64,000 bases of DNA from Motacilla alba alba (GCF_015832195.1 NC_052016.1:82249047-82313046); one strand, 5' to 3'; counted from the stretch's first letter, positions 38,216 to 50,953 are shown. Notes: generated by a model from the letters alone, not told the origin. Program-made: numbers and translations.

Positions 38216-39530
38216 GAGCTGCTGAAAATATATTCAGTATATACTCACAATAGTACAGTAAAAATAAGATAAATCAATCCTTGTATAAATCTGTCTGGTA
38301 TTTTTCATTTCCAGAATCCAAAATGTCCTGTTTTCTACATTTATGAGGTATCTTTTTAGCATATTAATTTGCATTTTTTTGCTGTCTTTAAGACTTAAAC
38401 TTTTGTTTTGTTTCAAAAGTTATTTATTTCATATACTCTTATTAGTATGTAATAACTTACTGGCATAGCAAATGATATTAGCTGTCCTTTATAATAATTT
38501 ATTTCTAAATAGCTGTATAGTAGTGATGACTATATGATTTCATGTTCTCCCAGTACTGCTTTAGGAGTGGCAGAAATCTTACACCTATCAGGAACTGTTG
38601 GCTATTGGAGATACTTGTCCTGCATGACTTCAAAGGATCATTGCACTACAAAATCAGTCAACACCTAAACAGTTCATGATAGGAATGATAGGAATATATA
38701 TAGGGTTTGGGCTTTTTAAATTTTATGCACAGCTTATTCATTAATGTCTATGAAGACTTTTTTTCTATTAAAATGTACAATGACATTTACAGGAAGCATG
38801 GATTGAATGTCCTCCTTTTATTTTTTTTTTCATTTTACTGTTGCTTTCTGGTAAAGAACAAGCTATGGTGAAATTGACTTTCTGTCAGCTTAATAACTAT
38901 TAATATATTGGATGCAGTGAAGCATCACCCTACATGATCCATCTTTAAAGGTAAAGTTGTTTTTCAGGAAGGTCACAATTTATTTATTCTCCATTCATTC
39001 TTTCATCTTTGAAGAGGAATCATTTTATAAACATTGAGCACATTTGCGAATTCATAACAAAATTTTGTGTGTTCTCTGCTTAGATGTTTAAACTGGTAAA
39101 ATTCATAAAGCTTTCAGCAATATAGTGAGGCAATTTTTTAAAATTTTCTGTAGTGACTGATATTTTTACATATTTTTCAATGTGGAATTTTTCAATTCAA
39201 TTAAACGAGTCTGTGGAGACATCTAATGATGTGCTTATTTAATTATATTCTTTAACAATTATATTTAGTCTCCCTAGATTTTCCCAAAGTAAAAGGGGTC
39301 TGAAATCTAACTTGGATCAACATTATTCAGTTGGCAATATAATAGTACTTCCAGACAGATGCAATTACAAATTCTTAACATTTTGGAACAGTTTCAGAAA
39401 TAAAACCTTTATTAGGCTTCAGACTGATTGCAAGTCAAATGCATTCAAAGTTCCAAAAGGCAAGGTTCATCGCAGTTTGACTCTCCCTAGGTCTGATATA
39501 ATCTAAGTGATAGGAGAAGAAAAAGGACTA
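38216..39530. other. AT-rich unique sequence, no gene seen
   Basis: Very AT-rich. No gene, RNA or recognised mobile element was found. A 9-T run lies near 38823. Confidence 0.5.
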
Positions 39531-39770
39531 TGACAGCAGGCTTTTGTGATTTGTTTTGTAATTTAATTATTTAAGTACCTTCATTAATCCGTATCATAAT
39601 TAATCCAAATTAAATTAATCTAGAAAGGTAGAAACAAACTTCAAATTGGAATATAACAATAGTGTTGCCTTTGGCTGGCAGCCTTTAAATAAATTTTCCT
39701 GCAAGTTTCCATTAAAAAATGACCATTATTGTTTAAATTTCTTGTTTTGAACTAATCCTAATTGATCATA
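39531..39770. other. Candidate regulatory stretch with clustered TAATCC motifs
   Basis: Three exact TAATCC sites (39585-39590, 39601-39606, 39753-39758) and a TAATCT (39617-39622) lie within about 175 bp. TAATCC is the core bound by K50 homeodomain factors of the Otx/Pitx/Crx type. The sequence is non-repetitive and non-coding. Regulatory function is inference; AT-rich DNA produces TAAT cores often, although TAATCC less so. Confidence 0.28.
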
Positions 39771-42700
39771 ATCAGTGTTCCAGGGCATATGCAAGCATAT
39801 GTAAAATGGTTTGAGAAGGGTGAAATATCTGATTTGTCCTTGCTGAGATGAGTTGAGCTAGTTGTGTTCATTTACTGGATTTAGGCAAAAAATTATATGT
39901 TGTCTCAACATCTTTCCATGGAAAACATGGCAATATTAATTTCTATTTTCTGCAGACTGAATGCAGTAATCCCACTTCTCTGGTTTCAAATCCAGCTCAG
40001 TTTTCATGTACAGCTGTTTATCATAAAATGCTTCTTAATGGGCAACTGGTACTGCCCAGTGGATGAAAAGATTATTGAAAAGTGTGTTGCAAGAGAAAAC
40101 AAAGTTTTCCAATAAAACTTGTCCTCTTGCTTTAGAATTATGTAAGGTAACACCTTTTCTTTCCCATAACTTCCAGAACACTTTAGAAAACCTTGGTTTA
40201 AGACTGTTAAGAGCTTTCTATAATTTCTTATGCTATTGAGCAATTAGTCTTTAATAATCTTCTTTAGTAAGTAATTTTAAATCCCTATGTTTTAACCAAG
40301 CAGGACCTTCCCACAGTTTAATAATGCATTATCACCACCACAGGAACTTCAAGGGAATAGCCATAAGCAATTGCCTTAGAAAGAATCATTCACTCTATAT
40401 CTGGGCCTCACATCTGTTTTTCAATGGTATGTGCCTACTCTGCACCAAGGTCAAACAGAGGAAGATTGCTTTCACTCCCACATGCAAACGAGAAGGGTGC
40501 AGCAGCTGCAGAGTTGCCTGTGCCTTTGGAAGTTGTTAGAATAATATTAACAATATCCAGCACAGAGCAGTGAGCTGTAGAAATGAGTTTATTAGAAATT
40601 GTGAGGATGGTGACAGGAGTGTTTGCAGCATCTCTCCAGGGACCCGATTCAGCAGATAATATATAACCCTTATTTCTTGCCTGAGTGTAAGCATTTGAGC
40701 CTTTTCAGAGGAGGAGAGTAATATTTTATTTTAAAACTGCCTCAAAAGAGTAGGTGAGATAAAAGGCACTGGAAGCACTCTCGCTTGCTTGGCAGGTGCT
40801 GGAGATGCGATACCGTAAGTCCAAAAGCTGCCTCTTCCAGCACTCAGAACATTGTGCTACTCTTTTGCCCTTCCTATTCTGTCTTCAGTAGTTTTAACTA
40901 GACTTTGCTCCCAGGACTAAGACACACGGCATTTTCCTACTAGAAGTAAGTTTCCCAGGTATACCCAGCCAGTTCAATATTGCAATGCTTCTTATACGGA
41001 CCACTGTCTGGTTTTCTGTAAGAAATAGCAGTGCACTACTACTAAGAAATGAAGTTGCAAATGTTTCATAAAATCTCAATTTTCATGTCATACTTAGAGC
41101 TTATTAAGTGTAAAGGGACATGATTTAATAACTTCTTAATACTTTTACCTTTGGTGTTTCTTTTTCTTAGTTACTGCAGTAATAATAAATGGTTTACAGC
41201 AATTTAGTTAGGCAGACTTTTTCCTGTAAGTCTTGCTCACCAATCTTCATCGTTTTTCAGCACGTGAAAAAGATATTGAAGTTAATTTGATTATGATGTC
41301 TTATTTTGATTGGTTTAAACCTAGTTTCTGACTCCCTCTATGTGCCTCTAGACTGCAAAAGTAAGAGAGGGAAGACACATGGCAATCTTTAATTTAGAAG
41401 TGAAAATTTGGTAGTGGTTCAATTTCCCCTTGATCAATCAATTCCATCTAGGTTTTAATACTTCACACAATATAAACAATTGCTGAGACACCGCATTGCA
41501 AATTGATGTATTATTGTTCATTCCTATATATTGTATCTTCTCATATATGGCCTTACTACAGTTTATGGGGTTTTTCTTCAATACTTGTTCTAACTTTGAA
41601 AAATGTAAGAGCTTAACTATCTTCATTCTCTTCTTATATTGAGACAGTATTTTTAACCATTGTTTTAACCTGTTCAACCTTATTATAATTTTCTTTCCTA
41701 ATCAGAACCCTTATTTTAGCAAGGTATGACATTCTTAACCTGTTTGCTTCTACTTGCAGATAACTTTACATTGCCAGAAAGAGCAAATATAATTTTGTAA
41801 TGATGTCCCAGAAATTCAATCAAAAATCCTTAGATTTTGGACATTGATGAAATAGAAACTTCATACTGAACAGTTGTGGAAGATCAAGGAAGAAAAGAGC
41901 ATTTCTCATTTGTTAGATTAAACACAGAAAATATCAAACGCAAAAAAAAAAGAATGTGTGTTTATATGAGATAAACAGAGCATAATGAGCTAAATAATGT
42001 TTGTACAAATAAACCAGTTTAAAGGGAATCCAAAGTAAAATGTTAAAATCTGGAGTATTGATACACTTATAAACAGCTTTATTTTCCTTTCTATTAAAGT
42101 TTCTACAAAGGAAACATATAGAAGTTGAAGTATAGGGTTTCCTCAATATACGATGTTAAAATATTTTTGAACACAAATTCCCATTCAGTCTGAACTCTAA
42201 GTATTTTCAGCTTGCCATCCAAATGGCTGATAAATATTTCTTCTCAAAGCCCTTCCTCCTTTTTTCATGTCTAATTGACTTTTATTTTATGTCCCAAATA
42301 ATGAAATAACATATAAAGTGCAGGGAGAAGTATGTCCAAACTTCTTACGATGCAAATTCTTCTGCACGAGATGCTGTTCCCATGTGAGTTAACAACAAAT
42401 ACATACTAAATAAAAGAAAGACCTCATTTCCTCAGATGAAACTGCAATATAACCATTAATGGTACTGCAGAATTGTCATTGTAAACAAATGAGTTTCTCT
42501 TTTCATGTATCCTTCTTTCGACATCTTTATAGACGTCACAGTAATCATCAGTGTCCTGAATACAGCTATTAAACTTTCTGACTGTTTTCCCATGTTTCTG
42601 AAATCTCAGAAACACATATAAATCTATAGTGCTTGTTTGGCCTTAAAATAATGACTATCATGTGTTCAGAATATATGTTCTAGTTACATCTAGTTAAAAA

Positions 42701-44117
42701 ATGGGATGTTAGGGATTACCTTTTCTAAGATGAATTACCATGTTTAAAAAGTGATCCTAGCTGCCCCTCAATATTCTGCTGCCTAGCCCAGAGAACCACA
42801 TCAGGTTTATTTTACTTAATCTGGCAATTTTTCTAACTTCAATTTGAGTTACAGTTCTTTAGTAGGTAGAAATATTACATTTTAATTCCAATGTAATTAG
42901 CTGCACTCTTCATCAGAAAAGTATTTCTTCAAGGCAAGGCTTCAGAGAGTAAATGAACTTGATTACACCTGGATTACAGACAGAATCATTTAGACTTTTT
43001 CTTGCTGAGAGTCAAAGCAATTCCTTCCAGGTATGAGAGAAGGCTGATATCTCATGGTATTATTTTCCCTCTCCAAACTGCTATCAGGAACAGAGCTTTG
43101 AAGACCTTCTAATACAGTCAAAAATTTAGCAGGTTCAATTTTTTATGGAAGAAGTGCTATCAAAGATGAAAAAAGCCAAATACATAAATTGAACATTCAG
43201 ATACTTAAATATTTTCTAAATATTTTGACCGTAATATGGCATATTTGGTTTGCCTTAATCTCTGTAGTCCTACTTTCAGGAAGACAGGTAAATTTTGTAT
43301 ATGTTGTTTCTCTAGCTAATTTTCCTCCTTTAGAATTTCCTCCATATTACCACTAAACCATGTTGCATGTGTTAGTTTGGTTATTGAAAAGAATGTGGAA
43401 ATGTACTCTTTACTTGAATACATTTTTCCCTCTCGTAAGCATTTTGTTAGGGTTGTAATAAGTAACAGCTTGAGTGCTGTAAGAAGCTTTTTCTTGTATG
43501 TTGACCCTTGACACACATGAAACCACATTGTCTTGAATCCCTCTTTAATCAGAGGAAAGGCCTCCTCATCCAGTCATCCACCAAATAATGGTATGTGGTC
43601 AGCAGCCAGATTAGCCTGAAGCCAGTGCTCCAGTTTCTCTAGAGGCTGCCACTCACACATGCACACACACCAACCCCAAGCCCCAAACCAGCCAAAACTC
43701 ATTTCAAGTGTTGAAGCTAAAGTGAAAAATTGAAGTTGTGGGATGCTTTTTCTACTTGTTAATAGAGAAGGGAAGGACTAAACCTGGTTCCCTTAAATCC
43801 TGCATGACTTGTACATTGGAAAACTAAATTTCCATTTGGGCCCCAGCCACTGCTTCATTCTACTTACTTTCTAGCAATACCCAACCCTTTGAGCACCTAC
43901 CAGAAGGCATCTACCTCATTGCCCCAGAAGTGTCCCAAAAATCAACTTTCAATCACTACCAGGGAGCACAGATGAAACCTGAACCTTTTCAGTCCATATG
44001 AAGTGAGGGTCCCCAGTGGGTCACCAAAATATCTGCTACAGTAATTACAGCAGAGACATCATGAGAAGAGCCCAAGTCTTGACTTGCTAGAGCATGAATA
44101 AGCACAAAGACTGTTTG
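39771..44117. other. AT-rich unique sequence, no gene seen
   Basis: No convincing exon or mobile element was found. A strong donor-like 'accgtaagt' occurs near 40812-40820 but no matching open exon is evident. A GC-richer patch at about 43.6-44.05 kb may be an eroded LTR but lacks recognisable ends. Confidence 0.45.
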
Positions 44118-44383
44118 AAATCAAAACCAGCTTTAAACTGAAAGAGAGTACGTCTTGATTAGATATTTGGAAGAAATTCTTTAAGGATGGCGAGACACTG
44201 GAATAGGTTCTCCAAACAAGTTGCGGACCCTTCATCTCCCCCATCCCTGGAAATGCCAGGCTGGAGAGGGCATTGAGTAACCTGGTGTAAGGAAAGGTGT
44301 CCCTGCCCATGGAATGGGGTTCAAACTAGATGATCTTTAAGGTCCCTTCCAACCCAAATAGAATTCTATGGTTCTATGATTAT
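44118..44383 (+). mobile_element. CR1 LINE, 3'-end fragment
   Basis: A well-preserved CR1 3' end on the plus strand. It shows 'ttaaactgaaagagagta' near 44132, 'gatatttggaagaaattctt' near 44162, 'gagacactggaataggttct' near 44191, 'ggtgtccctgcccatgg' near 44297, 'ctagatgatctttaaggtcc' near 44327, and the tail 'attctatggttctatgatt' at 44363-44381. There is no coding capacity. It belongs to a subfamily whose 3' region differs from the copy at 53.1 kb. Confidence 0.95.
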
Positions 44384-45775
44384 GCAATTCTAACCTGATA
44401 TATGTTATTTTAAAGGAAAAACAGCTTTAATTAATAATTCTCATTGTGAAGGCATTGTAAATATCTCTACATTTACAACTTTAGTGAAAAAGCCTGAGCA
44501 CTGCTGTTAAAACCAAAGAGCACATTCCACAGGTTCAACATATTTAAAGACAGATTATATTTTGAACATTTGACACATGTTATATAGACCTTTGTCTTGA
44601 GGTTGTAATACCCTATTTTTGTCTTTTGCAGTGCCTTTATGGTTAATTATCTTCTTTCATTTTAAGGTAGATATTTAAAATTCAGATTCTCATAGAAGGA
44701 GTATGTTTCATGAAAAGTGTTGTTTCTTTAAAAGACATTTTATTTTTTTTCTCTTTCTAAATGGAAAAATAATATTTTTTCCACGGCTGTTAAAGTTCTA
44801 CACAAAATTGATACATACTAAAAATGAATGTGCAATAAAAAAAGATAAGTAAATAAAATATTAATTCTCTTTATTGATAAAATGAAAAAGTTTATTTGTG
44901 ACCTGTTACATAGGTTTGCTGGCTCAATGGTCATTGACAAAAGAGTCTATGCTTTTTTTTCTAAAGTGTAAGTCTTTTATATATTAACAAATTAATTGGT
45001 ACTTACTCCTGGGAGCACTTCTGTGGTTGGTTTCTCACGTGATACGGGTCTTGGGCCTGTGAAAACTGTTGCTTATTTCACTAACTCTCTTGGCTCTGCT
45101 TTATTTAAATTGGAATTCTCTTTGAACCCTGTCCCATGTTAAATGATTTCAGTTACAATCAAGTCTCTGCTGCTGGATGGAGAGACGTGCATGCTCAGAG
45201 TGTAAGGGAATGTGAGGGCAGTGTAAGGACACCTGGTTTGCAAAGCAGCTTGTGAATTTTTTAATTCACATTATAAAGAACCATATGAAGTAATAAATTA
45301 AGCAGCCAGATACACAAAGGAAGTATCAGGATGAAACAGAGTCACTGGAAAAGTTCAGAGCTCTGAGATCACTGACTGATAGGCCTTAGAAGGAGTCAAA
45401 GCCTTGAGGATGTCCACCACAACTTTTTCACTGGTTAAAAGCAGTCTCATAAAAACCTGTCCTGGCATATGGGAAGGGGCTTGTTAGATGGAACAGAACT
45501 TATGGTAAAGGCCAAAAGCAAGGAAAAGGAAAGATCAAGCTAGACTGAGGACAATGAATGTAGGAGGAGATGGGATAAAGGTATACACATGCACATATTT
45601 CAGCAGCTGGGAATTAGGACTTCTAGCTGTGACCTTAAAGATCTAATATTTTCACCACTATTCTTTTGTGCGTTTTATATAATTTGAATGTTAAAGAAGA
45701 GATTAGTGTGTAAACCTCTAAAATCATTCAGAGTTGTTTGTTTAGGGCCATGATCCCAGTTTAACATTTTTAGAT
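44384..45775. other. Unique sequence, no gene seen
   Basis: AT-rich up to about 45.1 kb, then somewhat richer in GC to 45.6 kb. No LTR ends, CR1 tail or coding signal is recognised. Confidence 0.45.
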
Positions 45776-45802
45776 AATCATAGATTCATAGAATTTTAAT
45801 GG
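45776..45802 (-). mobile_element. Possible CR1 3'-tail remnant
   Basis: The plus strand reads aatcatagattcatagaatt, the reverse of the CR1 terminal repeat (minus-strand copy), followed by only a few bases before similarity is lost. It is either a very short 5'-truncated CR1 or a chance match. Confidence 0.4.
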
Positions 45803-46311
45803 GGAAAAAAAGAGCATAGTGCAAAGATAGAACAATTTAGACATTGCAATAATATCAGCTCTGTCTGAATGAATGATGATAACTCATTAATATCCAGTAT
45901 ACTTCAGCATAATACTAGGCTCAACAATGCTGTACAATCTTAAGATGAGCTTCAGAAGGGATAAATACATGTGATATATTATCAAAAATAGCAAGAAAGA
46001 GTTAGCAAGTTAAAAATAGTGCAAAGAGACAGACAATAAGTAATTTTCTAGGCTGAAAAATTAGAGATAGCTTGCAAAGTTACACTTCTTACTTTACTTC
46101 TCCAGCTTGTCCTAACAGCCAAAATATAATGACTAGGGAAACATGCAAACATGAAGAAAGTATTGCTCTGAAGAATTCTCTTTGCTCTGCCATTCTTTTT
46201 TATTGTGGTAACTGCAGGGTCTTTTAACTTATGACTCAATGAATATTTAAAAAAACTTTTGGGCTGAAAAGGACCCATCAACTCCACATTTTGGTTTTTT
46301 AAATGGAGATT

Positions 46312-46341
46312 TTGAATTGAATTGAATTGAATTGAATTGAA
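46312..46341 (+). repeat. (TTGAA)6 pentanucleotide microsatellite
   Basis: Six perfect tandem TTGAA units. Pentanucleotide repeats are less common than tri- or tetranucleotide ones. The flanks give no hint of an associated element. Confidence 0.97.
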
Positions 46342-46765
46342 AACACTTATTTTGAGATTATGAAACTGTACATGGAAAAAAATATTTTATCTTTTTTTAC
46401 TGTGGAAGTACCTGATGGATATCACTGGCTGAATGTAGCCACAAAGATGATGGAAAGCTTTGCAGCAATCTCCTGTTAATAATCCTAAAGATGATAAGGA
46501 AGAGTGGGAGACTTCAGGTCTATTTATCTCTTTCATCTTTGGTCCTGTAGCAGATTCTTTAGTTCTTTAGTGTCTTTGTTTAGCAGATTATTCTGGTTCT
46601 TTCGTGTCCCTGTTACAGGCATCACTAGTAGAAGCAACACTGAAAACTCTGCTAGGCAGTCATCACACACATAGCATTTGTCCACTAATAACAACCATTT
46701 CATTGGCTGACAGTGCTTAATGCCCTCTGCTCCTGAGTGTCCTGCTAAGTTCTCACAGGTCATGC

Positions 46766-46915
46766 AACCATAGAATGGCCAATGCTGTAAAAAGACCTCC
46801 AGGACAATCAAGTTCAACTATTGAAACTCCTGCATTCTTAAGACTAATCATGAAGCTAAGTACAACTCAGTCTTTAGGAGAGTGCAGCTCACTGCTCCCA
46901 TTAACCTCTTTCTGG
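46766..46915 (-). mobile_element. CR1 LINE, diverged 3'-end fragment
   Basis: It starts with the reversed CR1 tail (accatagaatgg at 46768) and continues with 'aaagacctccaggacaatca' near 46790 and 'agttcaactatt' near 46810, which fit the order of a CR1 3' end read in reverse. Similarity fades by about 46.9 kb. A 137-codon plus-strand frame (46775-47188) begins inside this remnant and runs into the flank; it has no recognised domain and is not called as a gene. Confidence 0.7.
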
Positions 46916-47984
46916 AACTGGAAACAGGTCTTCTGCCAGCCCCTGATGAATCCTTCCCAACTGGGCTTCCTTCCTATCAGCATGAAGTACATTACCACAG
47001 CTAAATCCAGTCCAAAGTCTTTTTTTTCAGGGTTCCTGAGTGTGGGTTTGGGGAATTTTTTGGTAACAGGAATTGATCAAACCATACCATTCTCTGCAGT
47101 CAGACATTTTGGGCACTCTTTGATAAAAAATATTGACACACATGGATTACTTTTCAATGCCTATGGAAGGAGAATAAATATTTTGTAACCTGCACTACTT
47201 AGCTTCATGAAAAATGGCATTTATCTCAGGTATGCAGGGCTACTCAAAGGGCTGGGAAAAGGATCACTGAGATGATAATGCACACCAAGACGTGGGTGGA
47301 CCTTTACTGCTAGTTTCATACAAAGATGAAACTTTGTCTTTGCCAATAGTCTTTGTTCAAGGGAGTACAACAACTACAAGAAGAAAAGCAGATGCAGAAT
47401 GATTTTTTATGTAGCATTCTTTTGCAAATTTGTTAGAGCTAGTTCTGGGAGCTTCTGCTGAGATTTAGCAAAAGCATTTGCTGTGTGCCACATTCTGCTT
47501 ATTGCACACGAGGGAAAAATTGCAAAGTTATGCATTGTCTTTCAGTGGAATGAGCAAGCTTCTTACAATGATGAGGATTTAACAGAGTGCTGAGATCATG
47601 CTTCTTTTACCAAAAATTAGGATTCATTACTCTTCTGTTTGTTGTGACTTTAGAGGATAATAGGAATGAGATAACAGCAATATCTACGAGGCTTAATACA
47701 TATCAAGTATTTGTTATACTTACCTGTTCCTAGACAGGCATGTACTCTCAAATGAAAAATGTGTTATGGGCTATTTAGTTATCCACCAGAAAGAATAGCA
47801 GGGAGGGGGCTGGGTGGGATAGTAAAATGGATGTATATAGTTTGCATTTTGAAATCCATAAACTTAATTTCTGAAATAGGCAGTACTTTGGTACATGAAC
47901 TTCAGAGTGATTATTTATTTATTAATTTATTTATTTGGTCATGAGAGTGAATAGATCACTACCTGCCCCTCCACTTCTGCTTGT
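46916..47984. other. Sequence between two CR1 pieces, no gene seen
   Basis: About 1.07 kb separate two minus-strand CR1 pieces from adjoining parts of a CR1. It is AT-rich, has a TTTA-rich stretch at about 47915-47936, and shows no recognised repeat ends. It may be an insertion that split one CR1, or unrelated flank between two copies. Confidence 0.4.
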
Positions 47985-48400
47985 GAAGATATTGAAGATG
48001 ACAATGAGAGCTTTCCTCAGTCTTCTCCAGGCTAAACAGACCAAGAGAATTCATCCACTCCTCATTTGGCTTCCCCTCCAGCCTCTTCACCATCCTCATT
48101 GTTGTCCTTTGGACACTGTCTATAGCTTAATGTCTTTGTTTTATATTGTGGTGCCCAAAACTGCCCTCAGTGCAGAGCAGAGCAGGACAATCCCCTCCAT
48201 TGCCCAGCTGGTGATGCTGTGCCTGATGCCCCCCAGGACACATTTGGCCCTCCTGGCTGCCAAGGCACTGCTGACTCACATTTGTCTTGCCATCAACCAG
48301 AACCCCCATGCCCCTTTCCACAGCATGGCTTTCCAGCCTCCATCCCCTGGTCTATGCACACAACCCAGATTGTCCTATTCCAGCTGCAGAATCTAAGGGA
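47985..48400 (-). mobile_element. CR1 LINE, fragment lacking its 3' terminus
   Basis: Read in reverse, the blocks 'agtcttctccaggctaaaca' (48020-48039), 'gtggtgcccaaaactgccct' (48149-48168) and 'catcaaccagaacccccatg' (48291-48310) follow the usual order of the CR1 region upstream of its 3' end. The expected terminal blocks and ATTCTATG tail are absent on the left, which is unusual because CR1 copies normally keep their 3' end. Plus-strand frames of 153 and 78 codons lie inside and are antisense reading of this element. Divergence is moderate. Confidence 0.85.
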
Positions 48401-49475
48401 TGAAATAGGAGGAGACACAATGCTTGAAAAAAAAATTAATTCTAAACTGAAATAGTAAAGCAGAATTCATAGCTACACCAGACTGCAAGTTTGAAGGAAA
48501 CTCATCTTTCTAGAACAAAGCAGAAAATTAACAGGATATTTCTAAATTGATAGTCATAGACTAGATTGGCAGATGACATTATTGTCAAAAAGTAAATTTG
48601 AACACACCTAAATAAAACATAGAGGTAAACAGTTTATCTACAAATCATGGAGTTATTTTTTTGCATTTGAGCAGTTGTTGAATCTTCAGGTGCAAAACAA
48701 TTCATTATTATTTCAGTTTTGATCCATCTTGCCTACAGTACCTTATCATATAGAAACTACATATGTTATAAATTAGGTAAGTTTCTCAGTGAGAAAACAC
48801 CAGAGATCTTCCTGTAATGTTTATTTTAAGGAGACTAGAGTAAATGGTTCTCTGGGGTAAATAGCATCACTATATTTTCATAGATGAATTCAAGTGTGCG
48901 GTCAAGTAGCAGGTAGATTTAAGAATTTCACATACGAAAATAAGCAGATGCATGATAATCTGCTCATCTGTTTCCAATAGAAAAAATATTATTTATTTAC
49001 AGAACATCTAAAATTGGATTAGGAGATCTTTTGGAATACTGTGGTTTAGAAGAAGTAGACTCCTTGGGTGATCCAAGAGGCCAGTAATGGGAAAACATGC
49101 TGCCACTATCTGTAGGGCTCTTCATGAAATCCAGTCCAGGTCAGCAGTGGTTAAGTATGTAAATTTATATAAAAGGAAAATGTACTTTAAACTTCATTTC
49201 TAAAACTGTAGGATAAAAAATGCTTCTTTAGGAGCTCTTACAAAATGAGTGAATAGTTTGCCCTTTTATTCACACATGATTCAGAGTCATAAGTCATCCA
49301 ACCTTTCTTTTGCGCCTGACAGCAACCACTCTTTTTACCACTTTGAAACCCTACTTTGTATTGGAGCAAGTAGTGTGGCTTTGAGAGTTTTGTGAAAAAA
49401 ACCCACTTGTTTTCCAGGACCAGCATTGCCAATATATCAGGGGTTTTAATGAAGTCTAGCTCCAGTCTATTTTTT
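48401..49475. other. AT-rich unique sequence, no gene seen
   Basis: No gene or recognised mobile element was found. Confidence 0.5.
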
Positions 49476-49509
49476 ATCATCATCATCATCATCATCATCA
49501 TCACCATCA

Positions 49510-49562
<53 letters not shown>
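49476..49562 (+). repeat. (ATC)n-(TTA)17 compound microsatellite
   Basis: Nine ATC units (49476-49502), an ACC interruption and one more ATC are followed by about 17 uninterrupted TTA units (49511-49562). The low-complexity frames encoding methionine or tyrosine runs on both strands are translation of this repeat. Confidence 0.97.
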
Positions 49563-50036
49563 GTGATTAGCTGTTGGAGTGCACTAGGTGTACTCCTAGA
49601 ATGCCTCCTTCAGTTCAGTTCCATCTTGACTTGAAGTCAAGTAAAAGGGCTTTGAAAAAAACCCCAAAGCTAATAGTAATCTATCTTTCAGGAATCTGGA
49701 ATATCATCTCACCCTTCATCTCTCAGTGAAAGAGTGAGAAGGAAAAACTAGTCAGATATGTTGGATCTCAGAACTCTTCTGCTAACCCTTAACTGGGAAG
49801 GTTAGGAAAACTGACCAATTTCTGACAAAATCTAATTATATAAATGGACAGACCTGAATTAAAGGAAGACTTACAAATGTATTTTGTGATACAAACACTG
49901 TGTTCTTGACACGCGCATCTTTACAGAAATCATGATGGACTGAAATAAGGCTGGATGTAACAAGGAGATCAGCTGGGTAGACAGAAGTAAATTAATATAA
50001 ACAGATTTTTTTCCCCCTGTTACACTAAACTGTCTC
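49563..50036. other. Unique sequence, no gene seen
   Basis: AT-rich spacer between the microsatellite and the next CR1 copy; no signals. Confidence 0.5.
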
Positions 50037-50395
50037 GTCATAGAATAGTTGAAGCTGGAAGAGACCTATGGAGGTCATTTGGACCAACCCCCTTGCTCAT
50101 GCAGCGCTACCCAGAATCAGCTGTCCAGGACCATGTCCAAACAGCTTTTGAATATCTCTAGAGGTGAAGACTCCACAACCTCCCTGGCAACGTGTGTCAC
50201 TGCTTGATCACTTCCACAGTGAAAAAGTGTTTCCTGATGTTCAGAGGGAGCATCCTGTGTTTTAGTTTGTGCCCATTTAACTGCCAATAACTTAATCATA
50301 GAAGGTTATCAGATTGGTTTCCAGGATTAGTTGTTTGATTACCTCCCCAGGGATTGAGGTGGGCCTTACCAACCTGCAATTCTTACTAACATAAT
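50037..50395 (-). mobile_element. CR1 LINE, 3' end plus a second internal piece
   Basis: On the plus strand the reversed tail (gtcatagaatagttg at 50038) leads into CR1 3' blocks: 'ggaccaacccccttgctcat' (50081-50100), 'gactccacaacctccctggc' (50169-50188) and 'aaaaagtgtttcctgatgtt' (50222-50241). A second segment at about 50308-50395 ('ggtttccaggattagttg', then 'cccagggattgaggtgggcc') resembles sequence often found further 5' in avian CR1-type elements. Both pieces have the same orientation and order, so one copy with an internal deletion is the simplest reading. The second piece is the less certain one. Confidence 0.82.
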
Positions 50396-50893
50396 TTCTC
50401 TGAAATAGGAAATTAGTGAGTTTATTGACCTTTTTCTTAATTTTTTTTTGTTGTTGTTGCATAATGGATAAGAACCCAGCAATCAACATTAGAGACTTTG
50501 TAGCTGGAAATTGAAGTCGAGGCATCCAGATTTCCAAGATTTCCAGGCTCTTATGTAACTGCCAGTTTGGTTTTTTGGGTTTTTTGTTTGTTTGGTTGGT
50601 TGGTTTTTTTGATGTGTTACTATATTCAGGAATATAAACAAACATTTCATAGGTAATGCTGAACAAGTTAATCACCCTATGCAGATGTCTACTAAAACAA
50701 TTCAATTTTAAAAATGTCTCTATGTGAAAAATCCATCATTTTGTGAACTAATTTAGCATCTTGGGTAATCACAAAATATCACTTCCTAAGCAGATTTTTA
50801 AGAGGGGTTAAATTTGAAATTAAAATAGTATTCTGCAATTAGGTTTACAACCCACCATCTCTCTCAGTACAGACATAGATATACACAAATATG
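50396..50893. other. AT-rich unique sequence, no gene seen
   Basis: It includes T/G-rich low-complexity stretches at 50440-50459 and 50569-50611. A 137-codon minus-strand frame (50292-50705) spans the CR1 edge and these stretches and has no domain. Confidence 0.5.
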
Positions 50894-50947
<54 letters not shown>

Positions 50948-50953
50948 CAGATA
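50894..50953 (+). repeat. (GATA)13 microsatellite
   Basis: Thirteen perfect GATA units (50894-50945), then GACA and one further GATA. It is a classic tetranucleotide repeat, likely polymorphic. Confidence 0.97.

Noticed and set aside
40812..40820. Strong splice-donor-like accgtaagt
   Set aside because: No open exon with a matching acceptor lies upstream; single donor-like sites occur by chance.
44018..44026. Minus-strand tggtgaccc resembling the start of a tryptophan-tRNA primer-binding site
   Set aside because: Only nine bases fit, the rest of the 18-base site does not, and no LTR end or viral gene adjoins.
46775..47188. 137-codon plus-strand open frame
   Set aside because: It starts inside a reversed CR1 remnant, has no recognised domain, and has no splice or promoter context.
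47935..48396. 153-codon plus-strand open frame
   Set aside because: It is the antisense reading of a minus-strand CR1 fragment.
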